A DNA stretch of 64,000 bases from Oscillospiraceae bacterium (GCA_009784825.1 WQXO01000004.1:62001-126000); one strand, 5' to 3'. Counted from the first letter of the stretch, positions 43,653 to 52,972 are shown. Notes: generated from the letters alone by a model not told the origin. Numbers and translations are program-made.

Positions 43653-45230
43653 TTATCCTTTGTACTTCAGCATGAGCATGGTTATATCGTCGGCTTGGGG
43701 GGCTTCGCCTGCGAATTCATCGATTTTCTCCTTGACGTATACCGAGAATTCCTCAATTGTGTTATATTGACATTCGTTTGCCACCACTAACAAGTACGGG
43801 TCGGTGAACAGCTCCTCCTCCATGTTTTGGGCTTCGGTGACACCGTCGGTGTATAGATACAATTCTTCGCCGGGTTGAATTGTTATTTCGTTTTCCACGT
43901 AGGGCATTTCCTCCATTCCCGCTAAGACGAACCCGACTTTTCCGTTGAGCCAGTCAAACTTTCCGTCACGCTTCAAAATGGGTGGGTTGTGCCCTGCGTT
44001 GACAAAGGTGAATTTGCCCGTGGGAATATCGAGATAACCCATGAACGCTGTCACGAACATTCCCGCATCATTACCCTCGCACAACATGTTATTGGCGGTT
44101 TCAAAAACCTCGCCGGGGGACAATCCCCTTAATGCACTGTTTTTAATAAGTGTCTTCGCAATTACCATAAATAATGCGGCGGGGACACCTTTACCGGACA
44201 CGTCTGCCATTACTATGGCAAGCGTGTTTTTGTCTATGAAAAAGAAATCGTAGAAGTCGCCGCCTACCTCTTTAGCGGGACACATCGAGGCGAACAGCTC
44301 AAGCTCCTCTCTCACAGGGAAATTCGTTGGCAGCATGCTCGCTTGAATTTGTGTGGCAACGGTCAGCTCCGCACCTATACGCTCTTTTTCGGCAGTGACT
44401 GCCGTGAGGTTCTTGATATAGGTAATCATATCGATTGTCATCTGCTCGATACTTACGGAAAGTGTTTCGATTTCATCATTGGTTTTTATGGTGCTGACAA
44501 TGGGCTGAAGCTCTTCCTCGGAGTTTTTGTTGACAAAGTTGTCGGTGCTTTCGGAAAGCTTTTGAATTGGGCGGGTGATTTTGCTCCTGAAGTATAATAT
44601 AGCAATTGCCGTAAACACAAACATAATCATTGCCGCACCGATTATTACCGTGAACAGGTATGTTTGGCGTGTGGAATTAATATCATACATATCAATATCC
44701 ACTACTAAAATCCCTATTATATCTTCGTTTGTATCTCTCACCGCCATATATGCGCCCATCATATGCCCGTATCGTGATACGTCGGTGATAAACTGAATGT
44801 CATACCCCATTTCGTCAATGTTTAAGTTGTTGGGGAGCGGGTCTGTATTAAGCAGTGAAACTAAGAATTGCCCTTCCCTAAGCTGGTTGAGTTCAGCTTC
44901 GGTATATGCGTTTATGTAGTATATCATTCTATCGTCCTGCGGGTAGAAATAATACAGGAAGGTTATGTCGGTTTCCTCCACCAACATGTTAAACGCAATT
45001 TGTGTGTAATGATACTGAAGTGTTTTCTCTCCCGAGTTAAGGCAATAAAGCATATCATCGGTGTCGATATGACTCCTTGCTACTTTGAGAATTGATGATG
45101 CAAATTCCTCATATCTTTTCACAACCGTAGCCATATAGGTTTCATATCCAATGTAACCGATTGCCGAGCTCAATGCTATGGAAAACAAAAACATGATTAT
45201 TATCAGTTTTCTGCTCAATCCTCGAAACAT
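43653..45230 (-). CDS. SpoIIE/RsbU-type PP2C phosphatase with sensor and HAMP domains
   Basis: A 525-residue membrane protein: N-terminal helix (about 8-30), extracytoplasmic sensor region (about 31-180), second helix (about 185-210), HAMP (about 215-275) and C-terminal PP2C-type phosphatase (about 295-525). Metal-binding Asp motifs CPAKEVGGDFYDFFF, VMADVSGKGVPAALF, LYLYTDGVTEAQ and QADDITMLML are intact. Such enzymes dephosphorylate STAS antagonists in response to external signals. It ends the operon with the surface protein, RsbW-like kinase, GGDEF and STAS genes, lying only 3 bp after the surface-protein stop, so it is the likely input arm of the circuit. Confidence 0.93.
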   Translation of the reverse strand: MFRGLSRKLIIIMFLFSIALSSAIGYIGYETYMATVVKRYEEFASSILKVARSHIDTDDMLYCLNSGEKTLQYHYTQIAFNMLVEETDITFLYYFYPQDDRMIYYINAYTEAELNQLREGQFLVSLLNTDPLPNNLNIDEMGYDIQFITDVSRYGHMMGAYMAVRDTNEDIIGILVVDIDMYDINSTRQTYLFTVIIGAAMIMFVFTAIAILYFRSKITRPIQKLSESTDNFVNKNSEEELQPIVSTIKTNDEIETLSVSIEQMTIDMITYIKNLTAVTAEKERIGAELTVATQIQASMLPTNFPVREELELFASMCPAKEVGGDFYDFFFIDKNTLAIVMADVSGKGVPAALFMVIAKTLIKNSALRGLSPGEVFETANNMLCEGNDAGMFVTAFMGYLDIPTGKFTFVNAGHNPPILKRDGKFDWLNGKVGFVLAGMEEMPYVENEITIQPGEELYLYTDGVTEAQNMEEELFTDPYLLVVANECQYNTIEEFSVYVKEKIDEFAGEAPQADDITMLMLKYKG

Positions 45231-45233
45231 AAT

Positions 45234-48200
45234 TTACAATCCTTTTTTCAATCTTATACGTCTTACGGTGAATGCTGTTCCTCCACCGACTGCACCTGCA
45301 CCCGCTACGGAAACCGTAACCACTAACGGGACATTTGCACCCTTTTTATCGTCTGCAACAGACTCGTCGGGTTGACTTGAACCGGGGTCAATTATTTCCT
45401 GCACTCGTGAGGGTACTAACGCATCCGGTTCACTCGTGGTGGGATTAAGCGGAGCGGGTGATACGGGAGGAGGAGTTGTTCCGGTTATGGGGGGTGGTGT
45501 TGTACCGGTTACGGGAGGTGGTGTTGTTCCGGTAACGACGGGGGGATTTACATTGACCGCAGTTGGTATATTCAACTCAATAACCGGCGGGGGTTCTGCG
45601 TCAGCGACATTCTGAACTCTTCCGCCCTCGGCTTTCGGTGCTGCCATAAGGAAATAATTCGAGAATTTCGACAGGGTGACTGTTACGTTACCGTCCCTAT
45701 CCACCGCTAAGTCTTCGCTGATTAGAATAAACTCGAAGGTTCCGTCCGGGTTTTGGTGAATTCCGAAGAATAACAGCTTCATCCCGTCTTGACGGTATTC
45801 CTCGGGTACTGAGAATTTGATACTGACCGTGCCGTCGCCAAGGTCGATTATATTGCTCCCGTTGTAGTCGAGAGTTATGTCAAATCCGACAATCAATGCG
45901 TTTTCTACATCGAAATCGTCGCTTTCTAATGCGTCGAACAACGCTTGTAACGCTTCAATTACCTCATTTGAATCTGCACCTCCGCCCATTAGGTTGGTGA
46001 GGAATTCTACAAGGTCATCTAAATCATCCTCGGTTTCTACTATGAATAATGTGAGATTTTCAAGGTCGTCTATTGTGTGGGTGTTGCCGTTTTCATCTGT
46101 TATTTTATCGCCCTCGCCGAGTGATGTGTCTGCACTCTCTATGCCTACACCACTGTCACCGGGTTCGTCCTCGATGTTCATACTGCCGTCATCGTCGGGT
46201 TCGGGTTCGGGTTCGATGGGAGGGGGAGGATTGCCGAATACAACGGAAATGTTAACGTCGCTTTCAAAAATCCAAACAGAAATATGCATATAATCATCAC
46301 GAAAATCGTGAACATCTATACCAAAACTGACATAATCGTTGGCAGAATTAGGAGGGTTGGCAGTTGTAAACGTAAACCCGTTTATTGCTACGCTGAGAAC
46401 CCTTTCTCCACTGTTCGGTTCGGCATATAACTCTATACCGTTTCCGGTAAAGAACCAGTCGCCGGATGAAACAGGACCTCCTCCGGCAAATCCCTCAGCC
46501 CAGAGAGTTCCGTTACCGGTTTTACTGAATGTGACGGTGTGAACCTTTATCCATTGTGCATAAAGTGTAACAGGTTCATTTAAAGTATACTGCCAGCCTG
46601 TAGCCGCACTGTGTGTATTTCCCGAGCCGTTAGCCATTGTGTTCCATCCGTCGAAAATATACCCTGTTCTTGTAGGGAATTCAGAAGTCGGTGAGAAGTT
46701 CACGCCGTGCGTTTTTGTTTGAGTTGCGGGGACACTGCCCAACGAACCGCCGTTAGCGTTATATGTGATAGTGTAGGTGTTCAGTGTCCAGTTGGCAGTG
46801 TAGGTTTTGTTTCCTGTACTGCCTATGGGAATAGTTACAGTCGTCTGCGGGGTTGCACCATTAGCACCCGTCCACCCTGTAAAAGTATATCCGGTTTTTG
46901 TTGGGTTGGTGAGTGTTATGGTGGCTGTTTCTATGCTGTAGGTTGCAGGGTTTGCAGTGGCAACCGTGCCGCCGTCAAGCTCGTAGGTAATATTGTAGGT
47001 AGGGATTTCACCGTTAATCGTGCCGCCGGTGTGGTTTACTGTAACAGTTCCGGTGCCTGCACCTCTTCCGACTGCTAAACCACTGCCTCCGCCTGTGGCG
47101 ATAATCGTACCGCCATATATGTTTACTGTGCCGCCGCTACCGTTTCTGCCGCTACCTATGCCTGCACCGCCGTCACTGCCGCCTGTAGCGTTAATATTGC
47201 CGCCGTATATGTTGATTGTGCCACAGCCGTTATTTAAGCCGCCGCCAATCCCCGCACCGTTAGTGTTACCTGCGACGGTAATCGTACCCATGCTTGAACC
47301 CGTTGATTGTACGAAAATATTTACCGTTGCGTTGACTGTTCTAATACCGGGATAATCGGCTCCGACACCGGAAAGTTCTACCGTTAAATGTGCATTATCT
47401 TCAAGAATTATATTAAGTGTTCCGCCTTCCGTCGCAACTAAAGACCTTGTAATAGTAACGTCGCCCCGTACAACAAGCCAAACACCGTCGAAAAAGCGTA
47501 CTTCGTTAGTATTGCCAAGAGACACCATATCGGGAACAGAAGCGGTAGGCATTGATGTGAGTATAATTGAATTATTCTGGGGTGAGTTTGCGGAAGTACC
47601 GCTTGCGTTGAGATATGTAACGGAAGCCAAAACAACAGGTTGAGCTCCCGTAATTGTTCCGCTACCTCTAATTATACCTTTGTTTATAATCGTGCCTGTG
47701 GTATTGCTGATAGTGCCTGTATTGTCAATAATGCCGTTTAAGTCTTCGCTATCGCTATTAAAACCGTTGACAGTAATCGTTCCGGTATTGGTAATTGTGC
47801 TTGCATTGGTGACTCTTCCCACACTTTGGACATTAAATGCCCCGCTGTTGGTAATTGTGCCATTATTGGTAAGTGTACAGAAGAGAATTGTAAGTGTACC
47901 GTCATTTGTATTTGTAATCGTGCCGCTATTGGTAATTGTACTGTAGTTAGCTGTAAGTGTACCGTTATTTGTAATCGTGCCTGCATTGATAATTCTACTG
48001 TAGTTAATTTCTTGAAGCCCACCGTCACTTGCGAGTGTACCGTTATTTGTAAGCGTTACGCCACTCGGAATTGTAAGCGATGTACTCGCCGGGGCGGTAA
48101 GCGTTCTGCCGCTTGGTATTGTTAAATTGCTTTGGAGAGTTACACTACCGTATACCGTGCCGGAAACATTAGCACCTTGAACACCTAAAAACAGGATACC

Positions 48201-49211
48201 TCGGTCTAATTCTTCTTGATAAGGTTCATTGACTTTTATAGAAGAGGTGTATACAATCGCATTGCCGTCTAAAGTAACCCTACCGTCGACACCGCTTACA
48301 TTAGCACCATTACCTATACCGCCGTTTGCGTTTCCCTCACCCTCGGTTGTTACAACACCGCCGGTTATATTAATTTGACCAAATCCGCCGTTATTGCCGC
48401 CACCGATAGCCGCCGCAAGGCTACCGCCGCTTGTAGCATTGACTGTACCACCTGATATTAGAATGCTTCCACCTCTACTGCCGGCACCACCACCACCGCC
48501 GCCGCCTATTCCTGCGGCTCTGTAACCTCCCTTGGCGTTAACTGTACCGCCGGTTATGGTAATAGTATTATTGTCACCATTAGTACCGCCGCCAATACCC
48601 GCCCCGCCTTCGCCGGTAGTTCCGCCAAGATTGCCGCCGTTAGCGTTAATTGTGCCGCCGTTTATAGTGATTTGTCCGTGGGTTGAACCAACTGAACCGC
48701 CAATTCCCGCACCGCCGTCACTGCCGCCTGTAACATTAAGTGTGCCTGTACTGTCGGCGGTTATTATCAGCTCTGCGAGGGGGGAACTGCCGTCACCCAC
48801 TTCTATTCCTGCATTTACAGAATTCGCAGCTAAGGTGTTTGTTCCGCGGAGTGTGAGGTATAAGGTAGCATCATTCTCTATTTTAATAGGTGCAAGTGAT
48901 GTAATAGTTGCATTTTCCAGAATTACATTTGTAGTAACGCCGGCATTTACCGTTATGCTAAAAGTGGCGGAAGAACCCGTAATTGTATATTCGCCGCCAC
49001 TGGTGCTAATGGTCAGGGGAGTAGCATCTGTGCCAAGATTAATGTTTTGAATATACGCCGCTGATTTTATATTAAACACACCGAGGTAGTCCCCGATTAC
49101 TTCATTCAACGCCTCAAACGGGGTGTTATTCACCGTTAACGCACCGGCTACAAGTAAGCCGAGTGCCGCCTTTCGGATTTTATGAAATTTACGCTTTTGC
49201 TGTCTGTTCAT
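45234..49211 (-). CDS. Large cell-surface protein: Cthe_2159-like beta-helix, InlB repeats, Pro-rich stalk, membrane anchor
   Basis: A 1325-residue secreted protein. After a signal peptide (about 1-50) comes a Gly/Asn/Thr-rich beta-helix region with AGIGGG-type turns similar to the Cthe_2159 polysaccharide-binding family (about 60-320), a stretch of TITNNGTLT-type tandem repeats (about 385-540), a second Gly-rich block (about 560-740), two InlB/Flg_new repeats (each ending in GYTFTGW or GYIFDGW then ANW/AQW), an acidic EPEPEPDDDG joint, a globular part, four TGTTPPP units and a C-terminal hydrophobic helix with RRIRLKKGL. No LPxTG motif is seen, so it is probably held by the last helix. Binding to plant or host polymers is plausible. 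Confidence 0.87.
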   Translation of the reverse strand: MNRQQKRKFHKIRKAALGLLVAGALTVNNTPFEALNEVIGDYLGVFNIKSAAYIQNINLGTDATPLTISTSGGEYTITGSSATFSITVNAGVTTNVILENATITSLAPIKIENDATLYLTLRGTNTLAANSVNAGIEVGDGSSPLAELIITADSTGTLNVTGGSDGGAGIGGSVGSTHGQITINGGTINANGGNLGGTTGEGGAGIGGGTNGDNNTITITGGTVNAKGGYRAAGIGGGGGGGAGSRGGSILISGGTVNATSGGSLAAAIGGGNNGGFGQINITGGVVTTEGEGNANGGIGNGANVSGVDGRVTLDGNAIVYTSSIKVNEPYQEELDRGILFLGVQGANVSGTVYGSVTLQSNLTIPSGRTLTAPASTSLTIPSGVTLTNNGTLASDGGLQEINYSRIINAGTITNNGTLTANYSTITNSGTITNTNDGTLTILFCTLTNNGTITNSGAFNVQSVGRVTNASTITNTGTITVNGFNSDSEDLNGIIDNTGTISNTTGTIINKGIIRGSGTITGAQPVVLASVTYLNASGTSANSPQNNSIILTSMPTASVPDMVSLGNTNEVRFFDGVWLVVRGDVTITRSLVATEGGTLNIILEDNAHLTVELSGVGADYPGIRTVNATVNIFVQSTGSSMGTITVAGNTNGAGIGGGLNNGCGTINIYGGNINATGGSDGGAGIGSGRNGSGGTVNIYGGTIIATGGGSGLAVGRGAGTGTVTVNHTGGTINGEIPTYNITYELDGGTVATANPATYSIETATITLTNPTKTGYTFTGWTGANGATPQTTVTIPIGSTGNKTYTANWTLNTYTITYNANGGSLGSVPATQTKTHGVNFSPTSEFPTRTGYIFDGWNTMANGSGNTHSAATGWQYTLNEPVTLYAQWIKVHTVTFSKTGNGTLWAEGFAGGGPVSSGDWFFTGNGIELYAEPNSGERVLSVAINGFTFTTANPPNSANDYVSFGIDVHDFRDDYMHISVWIFESDVNISVVFGNPPPPIEPEPEPDDDGSMNIEDEPGDSGVGIESADTSLGEGDKITDENGNTHTIDDLENLTLFIVETEDDLDDLVEFLTNLMGGGADSNEVIEALQALFDALESDDFDVENALIVGFDITLDYNGSNIIDLGDGTVSIKFSVPEEYRQDGMKLLFFGIHQNPDGTFEFILISEDLAVDRDGNVTVTLSKFSNYFLMAAPKAEGGRVQNVADAEPPPVIELNIPTAVNVNPPVVTGTTPPPVTGTTPPPITGTTPPPVSPAPLNPTTSEPDALVPSRVQEIIDPGSSQPDESVADDKKGANVPLVVTVSVAGAGAVGGGTAFTVRRIRLKKGL

Positions 49212-49226
49212 GAATATACCCCTCTC

Positions 49227-49622
49227 TTATGACAACTGCTTCTTAATTGTAAGAATGTTCTTGCTTCCGTCACGCCTGTATTCAACCGAGTCCATTATAT
49301 TTTTCACCATAAATATGCCTAAGCCGCCGATTTCCCGTTCCTCTGCGGAAAGAGTAATGTCCGGGTCTTCGTTCAGTAACGGGTTGTAGGGAACACCACT
49401 GTCCTCAAATTCGATGGTTATATCGTCCTCCGCCTTTATGCGGACAGTGACACTGCCTGCATTAGGATTGTAGGCATAGGCGGCGATATTCGCAAAGATT
49501 TCGTCAATGACAATTCCGATTTGGCTTTGAATTTTCATCGGGCAGTGTTCGATATGCTCGTTTACAAAATCCAGCACCTTGTCTAAATTTTCTGTTTTGG
49601 CTTCGACAAAAAGTTCATACAT
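49227..49622 (-). CDS. RsbW-like anti-sigma/serine kinase (GHKL ATPase)
   Basis: A 131-residue ATP-binding protein of the RsbW/SpoIIAB type. The N box is GIVIDEIFANIAAYAY, the G1 box FEDSGVPYNPL and the G2 region GGLGIFMVKNIMDSVEYRR. Proteins of this class bind a target (often a sigma factor) and phosphorylate STAS antagonists. No sigma gene is in the operon, so the target is unknown. It lies 15 bp upstream of the surface-protein gene and follows the GGDEF gene after a gap of about 60 bp containing a small hairpin. Confidence 0.92.
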   Translation of the reverse strand: MYELFVEAKTENLDKVLDFVNEHIEHCPMKIQSQIGIVIDEIFANIAAYAYNPNAGSVTVRIKAEDDITIEFEDSGVPYNPLLNEDPDITLSAEEREIGGLGIFMVKNIMDSVEYRRDGSKNILTIKKQLS

Positions 49623-49654
49623 ATTTTATGCTCCTTTATATTTAACGTGACAAG

Positions 49655-49672
49655 TCCCGACGTGAAAGTCGG
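49655..49672 (-). other. Small intercistronic hairpin
   Basis: CCCGAC-GTGAAA-GTCGGG lies between the GGDEF and RsbW-like genes. On the minus strand no T-run follows, so it is more likely an RNA-processing or stabilising hairpin than a terminator. Confidence 0.5.
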
Positions 49673-49685
49673 GTACTTATTACTG

Positions 49686-50273
49686 CTAACGCGGTTTTTG
49701 CCCTTTTGCGGCTTTCATTTCGACTTTGTTGGCGTACATACGTTCGTCGGCGATTTTCAACACGTCTTCAACACTGTAATCCTGTGAGCCGTATGCCGTT
49801 CCTGCTGAAATTGAACAGTGGATTCCATCGTCTGCCGAGTTAAGCACTGCCAGACCCTCACGCCATTTCACCATTACTGCGTCAATGTCCTGCTCGGTGC
49901 AGTTTGTAATTATCGTGACAAACTCGTCGCCTCCGAGGCGGAAGGAGTGAATGTTCCCTCCGGAAATATTCATAAGGCTTTCTGCCGCTTTCTGCAAGAG
50001 CAGGTCGCCTGCGTGATGACCCTTGTTGTCGTTGTAATACTTCAGGTCGTTTACGTCATAAAAGATTATTCCGACGGTTGATGCACGGTTCTTCAGCTCC
50101 GCAATGAAGCTGTGATACTTATTGCTTCCGGGTAAGCCCGTCAGCGTATCAAGCTCAAAGCGTTCTAATAACCGCTTATAGTATTCGACTAAGCCCGCTG
50201 TTTCTTTAAGTAAAAATAACACATCTTCACTGTCTGAGCCGAGTTCAGCCAAGAATTCTTCCGCTACGTTCAT
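49686..50273 (-). CDS. Diguanylate cyclase (GGDEF), single-domain
   Basis: A 195-residue protein with a short helical N-terminus (about 1-40) and one GGDEF domain (about 41-185). The active-site motif is FRLGGDEFVTII, with ELDTLTGLPGSNKYH at the domain start and YDVNDLKYYNDNKGHHAGD for substrate and metal binding. The RxxD inhibitory site normally five residues before GGDEF is absent (GGNI there), so product inhibition should be lacking. No sensor domain is attached. The ATG overlaps the STAS stop as ATGA, so the two are translationally coupled and likely functionally linked. Confidence 0.93.
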   Translation of the reverse strand: MNVAEEFLAELGSDSEDVLFLLKETAGLVEYYKRLLERFELDTLTGLPGSNKYHSFIAELKNRASTVGIIFYDVNDLKYYNDNKGHHAGDLLLQKAAESLMNISGGNIHSFRLGGDEFVTIITNCTEQDIDAVMVKWREGLAVLNSADDGIHCSISAGTAYGSQDYSVEDVLKIADERMYANKVEMKAAKGQKPR

Positions 50274-50584
50274 TGAGCAACCTCTTCAAATTTAAGTACA
50301 CTGGCGAACCCCGTCATATTAAACACTTCCATTATATCCTCAGACACGTTTTTCAGCTTCATTGATACGTCCTTGGATTTTGCTGTTTTCTCTCCCATAA
50401 GTAAAACCCTCAGCCCTGCCGATGAAACGTATACAAGGTCTTTAAAATCGAGAATTACGTCTTTCCCTAATTCAAGCTGTGCCATAAGTGTTTTTTGCAG
50501 GTCTGCGGCTGTCGAGGTATCAAGCCTTCCGAATAAGCCGAGTACGTTTTGGGTGTCGTTTTCTGTTGTTACGATGTTTAACAT
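50270..50584 (-). CDS. STAS-domain anti-sigma factor antagonist
   Basis: A 104-residue STAS protein of the RsbV/SpoIIAA type. The phosphorylation site region is VYVSSAGLRVLLMG, with Ser at the usual place. In partner-switching circuits the kinase phosphorylates it and a PP2C phosphatase resets it; both genes lie in the same operon. It overlaps the GGDEF gene by 4 bp. Confidence 0.93.
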   Translation of the reverse strand: MLNIVTTENDTQNVLGLFGRLDTSTAADLQKTLMAQLELGKDVILDFKDLVYVSSAGLRVLLMGEKTAKSKDVSMKLKNVSEDIMEVFNMTGFASVLKFEEVAQ

Positions 50585-50629
50585 GTTATTTTTCCTCCAA
50601 AGATTTTTTTTATATTTCGCTGAAAATAA

Positions 50630-51544
50630 TTAACCGTTTACCGCTGTGTAAAAGTCCGGGTGCATGTCTGTCATTCCCCAGCTGTTTTTCTCCGAACCGT
50701 ATCGCACGCTTTTGTATGTAACGCTTGCTATACCGGGAGTACACCCCAAAAACGCATTTGAACCAACGTATGTCACACTGTCGGGGATTTTCACGTTGCC
50801 TAACTTACTGCACCCGTTGAACGCCCCTCCGCCTATGCTTGTCACTCCCTCCGGAATGGTTACGCCGGTTAACTCCGCACAGTCCTGAAAAATGCTGCTT
50901 TCGACTGCTGTTAAACCCGCCGGTAATGTACACCCCGCAAGTCCCGAGCAGTTTTGGAACGCTCTTTCTCCGATTGAAGTGACTGTGTCGGGAATGTCAA
51001 CGCTCATTAGTCCTGTGCAGTTCTCGAAAGCTCGTTCGCCTATGCTTGTTACGCTTTCGGGGATTGTGATAATTGTCAGCCTTTCACACCCTACGAACGC
51101 CTCTGCACCTATGCTTAACACACCGTCCGGTATGGAAATAACCGTTAACCATGAGCAAAGACTGAATGCACCGTATCCGATTTCTGTCACCCCTGCAGGG
51201 ATAGTGAAGTTAGTCAGCCGCTTGCACCCGAGGAACGCACTCCTGCCGATATTGGTAATGCTTGTCGGGAGAATGACATTGGTCAATCCCGAGCAGAGGC
51301 TGAACGCACCGTCACCTATGTTTGTTATTCCCTCGGGGATTGTTACGTGTGTCAGCTCCTCGCACCCGAGAAATGCCGCATTTCCGATTGATACGATGGC
51401 TTCACCCTTTACTGTTGCGGGAATTGTTACCCTTTCGGCGTTCCCCTTGTATTTTTTAATCTCAACCTTTTTTCCTCCGTCGTCCGAAGAAATGAATTTA
51501 TAATCAAAGTCGGTTAAATTGATTACCGGATTATTTTCCATCAT
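50630..51544 (-). CDS. BspA-like leucine-rich-repeat protein without signal peptide
   Basis: A 304-residue protein made of about ten 23-residue LRR_5/BspA-type repeats (pattern TxIPxGVTxIGxxAFxxCxxL). The first 40 residues (starting MMENNPVINLTDFDYKFISS) are soluble, and no signal peptide or anchor is visible, unlike most BspA relatives. It may therefore act in the cytosol or be exported by a non-classical route. It is first in the operon with STAS, GGDEF, RsbW-like, surface protein and phosphatase genes, preceded by a good promoter. Confidence 0.88.
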   Translation of the reverse strand: MMENNPVINLTDFDYKFISSDDGGKKVEIKKYKGNAERVTIPATVKGEAIVSIGNAAFLGCEELTHVTIPEGITNIGDGAFSLCSGLTNVILPTSITNIGRSAFLGCKRLTNFTIPAGVTEIGYGAFSLCSWLTVISIPDGVLSIGAEAFVGCERLTIITIPESVTSIGERAFENCTGLMSVDIPDTVTSIGERAFQNCSGLAGCTLPAGLTAVESSIFQDCAELTGVTIPEGVTSIGGGAFNGCSKLGNVKIPDSVTYVGSNAFLGCTPGIASVTYKSVRYGSEKNSWGMTDMHPDFYTAVNG

Positions 51545-51571
51545 TTATCAATCTCCTGTATGTTTTTCAAA

Positions 51572-51600
51572 ATTTTAACATATATTTTGTATATTGTCAA
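51572..51600 (-). promoter_or_regulatory. Promoter of the LRR/partner-switching/surface-protein operon
   Basis: On the minus strand TTGACA (51600-51595), 17 bp spacer, TAAAAT (51577-51572). A leader of about 20 nt contains an AGGAGA ribosome binding site before the ATG at 51544. Confidence 0.75.
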
Positions 51601-51636
51601 GCGTGTCTTATATATTATTAGCAAATCTTTAGACTG

Positions 51637-52317
51637 TTATCGCCCGCTTAACCCGCTTAACAGAGAAGAATAGTATTCATGCGGGTAATGGTCGTCTGCC
51701 GAGAAAATCAGCGGAATTTCGGGAAAACCTGTGTGCAGCTTCGCTCCGACATGCCTGTAACCCATTATTGCGGGCGGAACCTTTGTAACAACATCGTTGC
51801 CGTTCTCTACACGAATAGTTTTGTCCACACGCTTGTTATAGGATTTTACGAATGCTTTATTGCCCACTCTCGGGCAGCCGAACAAAACTGTTTCTATGTT
51901 GCGGTCAGGAAAGTTATACTGAATGTCCACAGCACATAAAACTGCCAATGCCGCTCCCCGTGAGTGTCCCGATACCTTGATGTAATTCATGTCGCCGGTT
52001 ATTGCGTTAAGAATACGCCCACGCACATTATTGTTCTTGTATGAGTTCAAGAAACCTGTGTGTACCTTGATTTTGGATTCGACATTGTCATACGGAATTG
52101 TCTTTTGGCTGAAACGGAAATTCGACAGCCACTGCCTCGGCTCGTCTGTTCCCCGAAAGGTTATGTATAAAACGTCTTCCTCTTTTCTCAGAAAATACTT
52201 AACACCCGCTTGCCTTTCATCGGTGAATACCGCAAGAACGTGCGGTGTGTACGGCTGAATGTCCCTGTACGCCGCTGTTGACAGCTCTAAAGATTTGATT
52301 ATGTCTGAACGGTTCAT
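51637..52317 (-). CDS. Class 3 lipase-like alpha/beta hydrolase
   Basis: A 226-residue lipase_3 family protein. The nucleophile elbow is VSGHSRGAALAVL; ITFRGTDEPRQWLSNF holds the oxyanion-side strand, and NDVVTKVPP and the later YPHEYY supply the probable Asp and His. No signal peptide is visible, so it may be cytosolic, although these proteins are sometimes secreted. A GGGGGTGA ribosome binding site precedes the ATG. It lies just upstream of the LRR operon promoter in the same direction, with no clear terminator between. Confidence 0.9.
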   Translation of the reverse strand: MNRSDIIKSLELSTAAYRDIQPYTPHVLAVFTDERQAGVKYFLRKEEDVLYITFRGTDEPRQWLSNFRFSQKTIPYDNVESKIKVHTGFLNSYKNNNVRGRILNAITGDMNYIKVSGHSRGAALAVLCAVDIQYNFPDRNIETVLFGCPRVGNKAFVKSYNKRVDKTIRVENGNDVVTKVPPAIMGYRHVGAKLHTGFPEIPLIFSADDHYPHEYYSSLLSGLSGR

Positions 52318-52357
52318 AAAAAATCACCCCCTTTTCTATAAATTATATGCCGTATGG

Positions 52358-52386
52358 TTGACTTTTCATTTCAAACATAGTATAAT
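52358..52386 (+). promoter_or_regulatory. Promoter of the NAD salvage operon
   Basis: TTGACT (52358-52363), 17 bp spacer, TATAAT (52381-52386). Transcription should begin about 52393, giving a leader of about 36 nt with the AGGGGAGG site before 52429. Confidence 0.78.
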
Positions 52387-52428
52387 TTATGGAAATTAAT
52401 GAAAATTCGATTAAAAGGGGAGGCTTAT

Positions 52429-52947
52429 ATGAGTAGGATTTTGATTGTGGTTGACATGCAAAATGACTTTGTAGACGGCAGCTTGGGCAGCCCCATGGCA
52501 CAAGCAATCGTTGAGAAGGTTAAAGCAAAAATTGCCGAATATCAAAAAAAATCGGGGGCTGTTATAATTTTCACCCGTGACACTCACCAAGAAAACTATC
52601 TCGATACATTAGAGGGGAAGTTCCTCCCTGTCAAGCACTGTATCGCAGGTACTGCGGGGCATGACATAATCAGTGAGCTTGATACCGGCGGTTATGTTAT
52701 ATTTGATAAGCCGAACTTCGGTTCTATTGGGCTTGCCGATATGCTGAAACAGTATAACCCCACAGAAATAGAATTGTGCGGATTATGCACCGACATATGT
52801 GTGGTAAGTAACGCACTTATTCTGAAAGCACGGTTCCCCGAAACAAGAATTATCGTTGACGCTTCCTGCTGTGCGGGGGTGAGTGAGGAAAGCCACAACG
52901 CCGCATTATTAACAATGAAAATGTGCCAAGTGGAAATCATAAATTAG
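52429..52947 (+). CDS. Isochorismatase-family hydrolase, probable nicotinamidase
   Basis: A 172-residue cysteine hydrolase. The triad is visible: Asp in VVDMQNDFVDG, Lys in IFDKPNFG, Cys in GLCTDICVVSNAL. The operon context (PRPP synthetase homologue, NAMPT-like, NadE) makes nicotinamide deamidation to nicotinate the likely reaction. The ATG at 52429 has AGGGGAGG at the right distance; an in-frame ATG 30 bases upstream does not. Nicotinamidase is usually longer, so other amidase substrates remain possible. Confidence 0.85.
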   Translation: MSRILIVVDMQNDFVDGSLGSPMAQAIVEKVKAKIAEYQKKSGAVIIFTRDTHQENYLDTLEGKFLPVKHCIAGTAGHDIISELDTGGYVIFDKPNFGSIGLADMLKQYNPTEIELCGLCTDICVVSNALILKARFPETRIIVDASCCAGVSEESHNAALLTMKMCQVEIIN

Positions 52948-52972
52948 AAAGAAATTTAGAAAGAGTAAAGCT

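Noticed and set aside
48532-49050. Plus-strand Pro/Val-rich open frame opposite the surface protein
   Set aside because: Antisense of Gly/Thr/Asn-rich repeats; no start signals.
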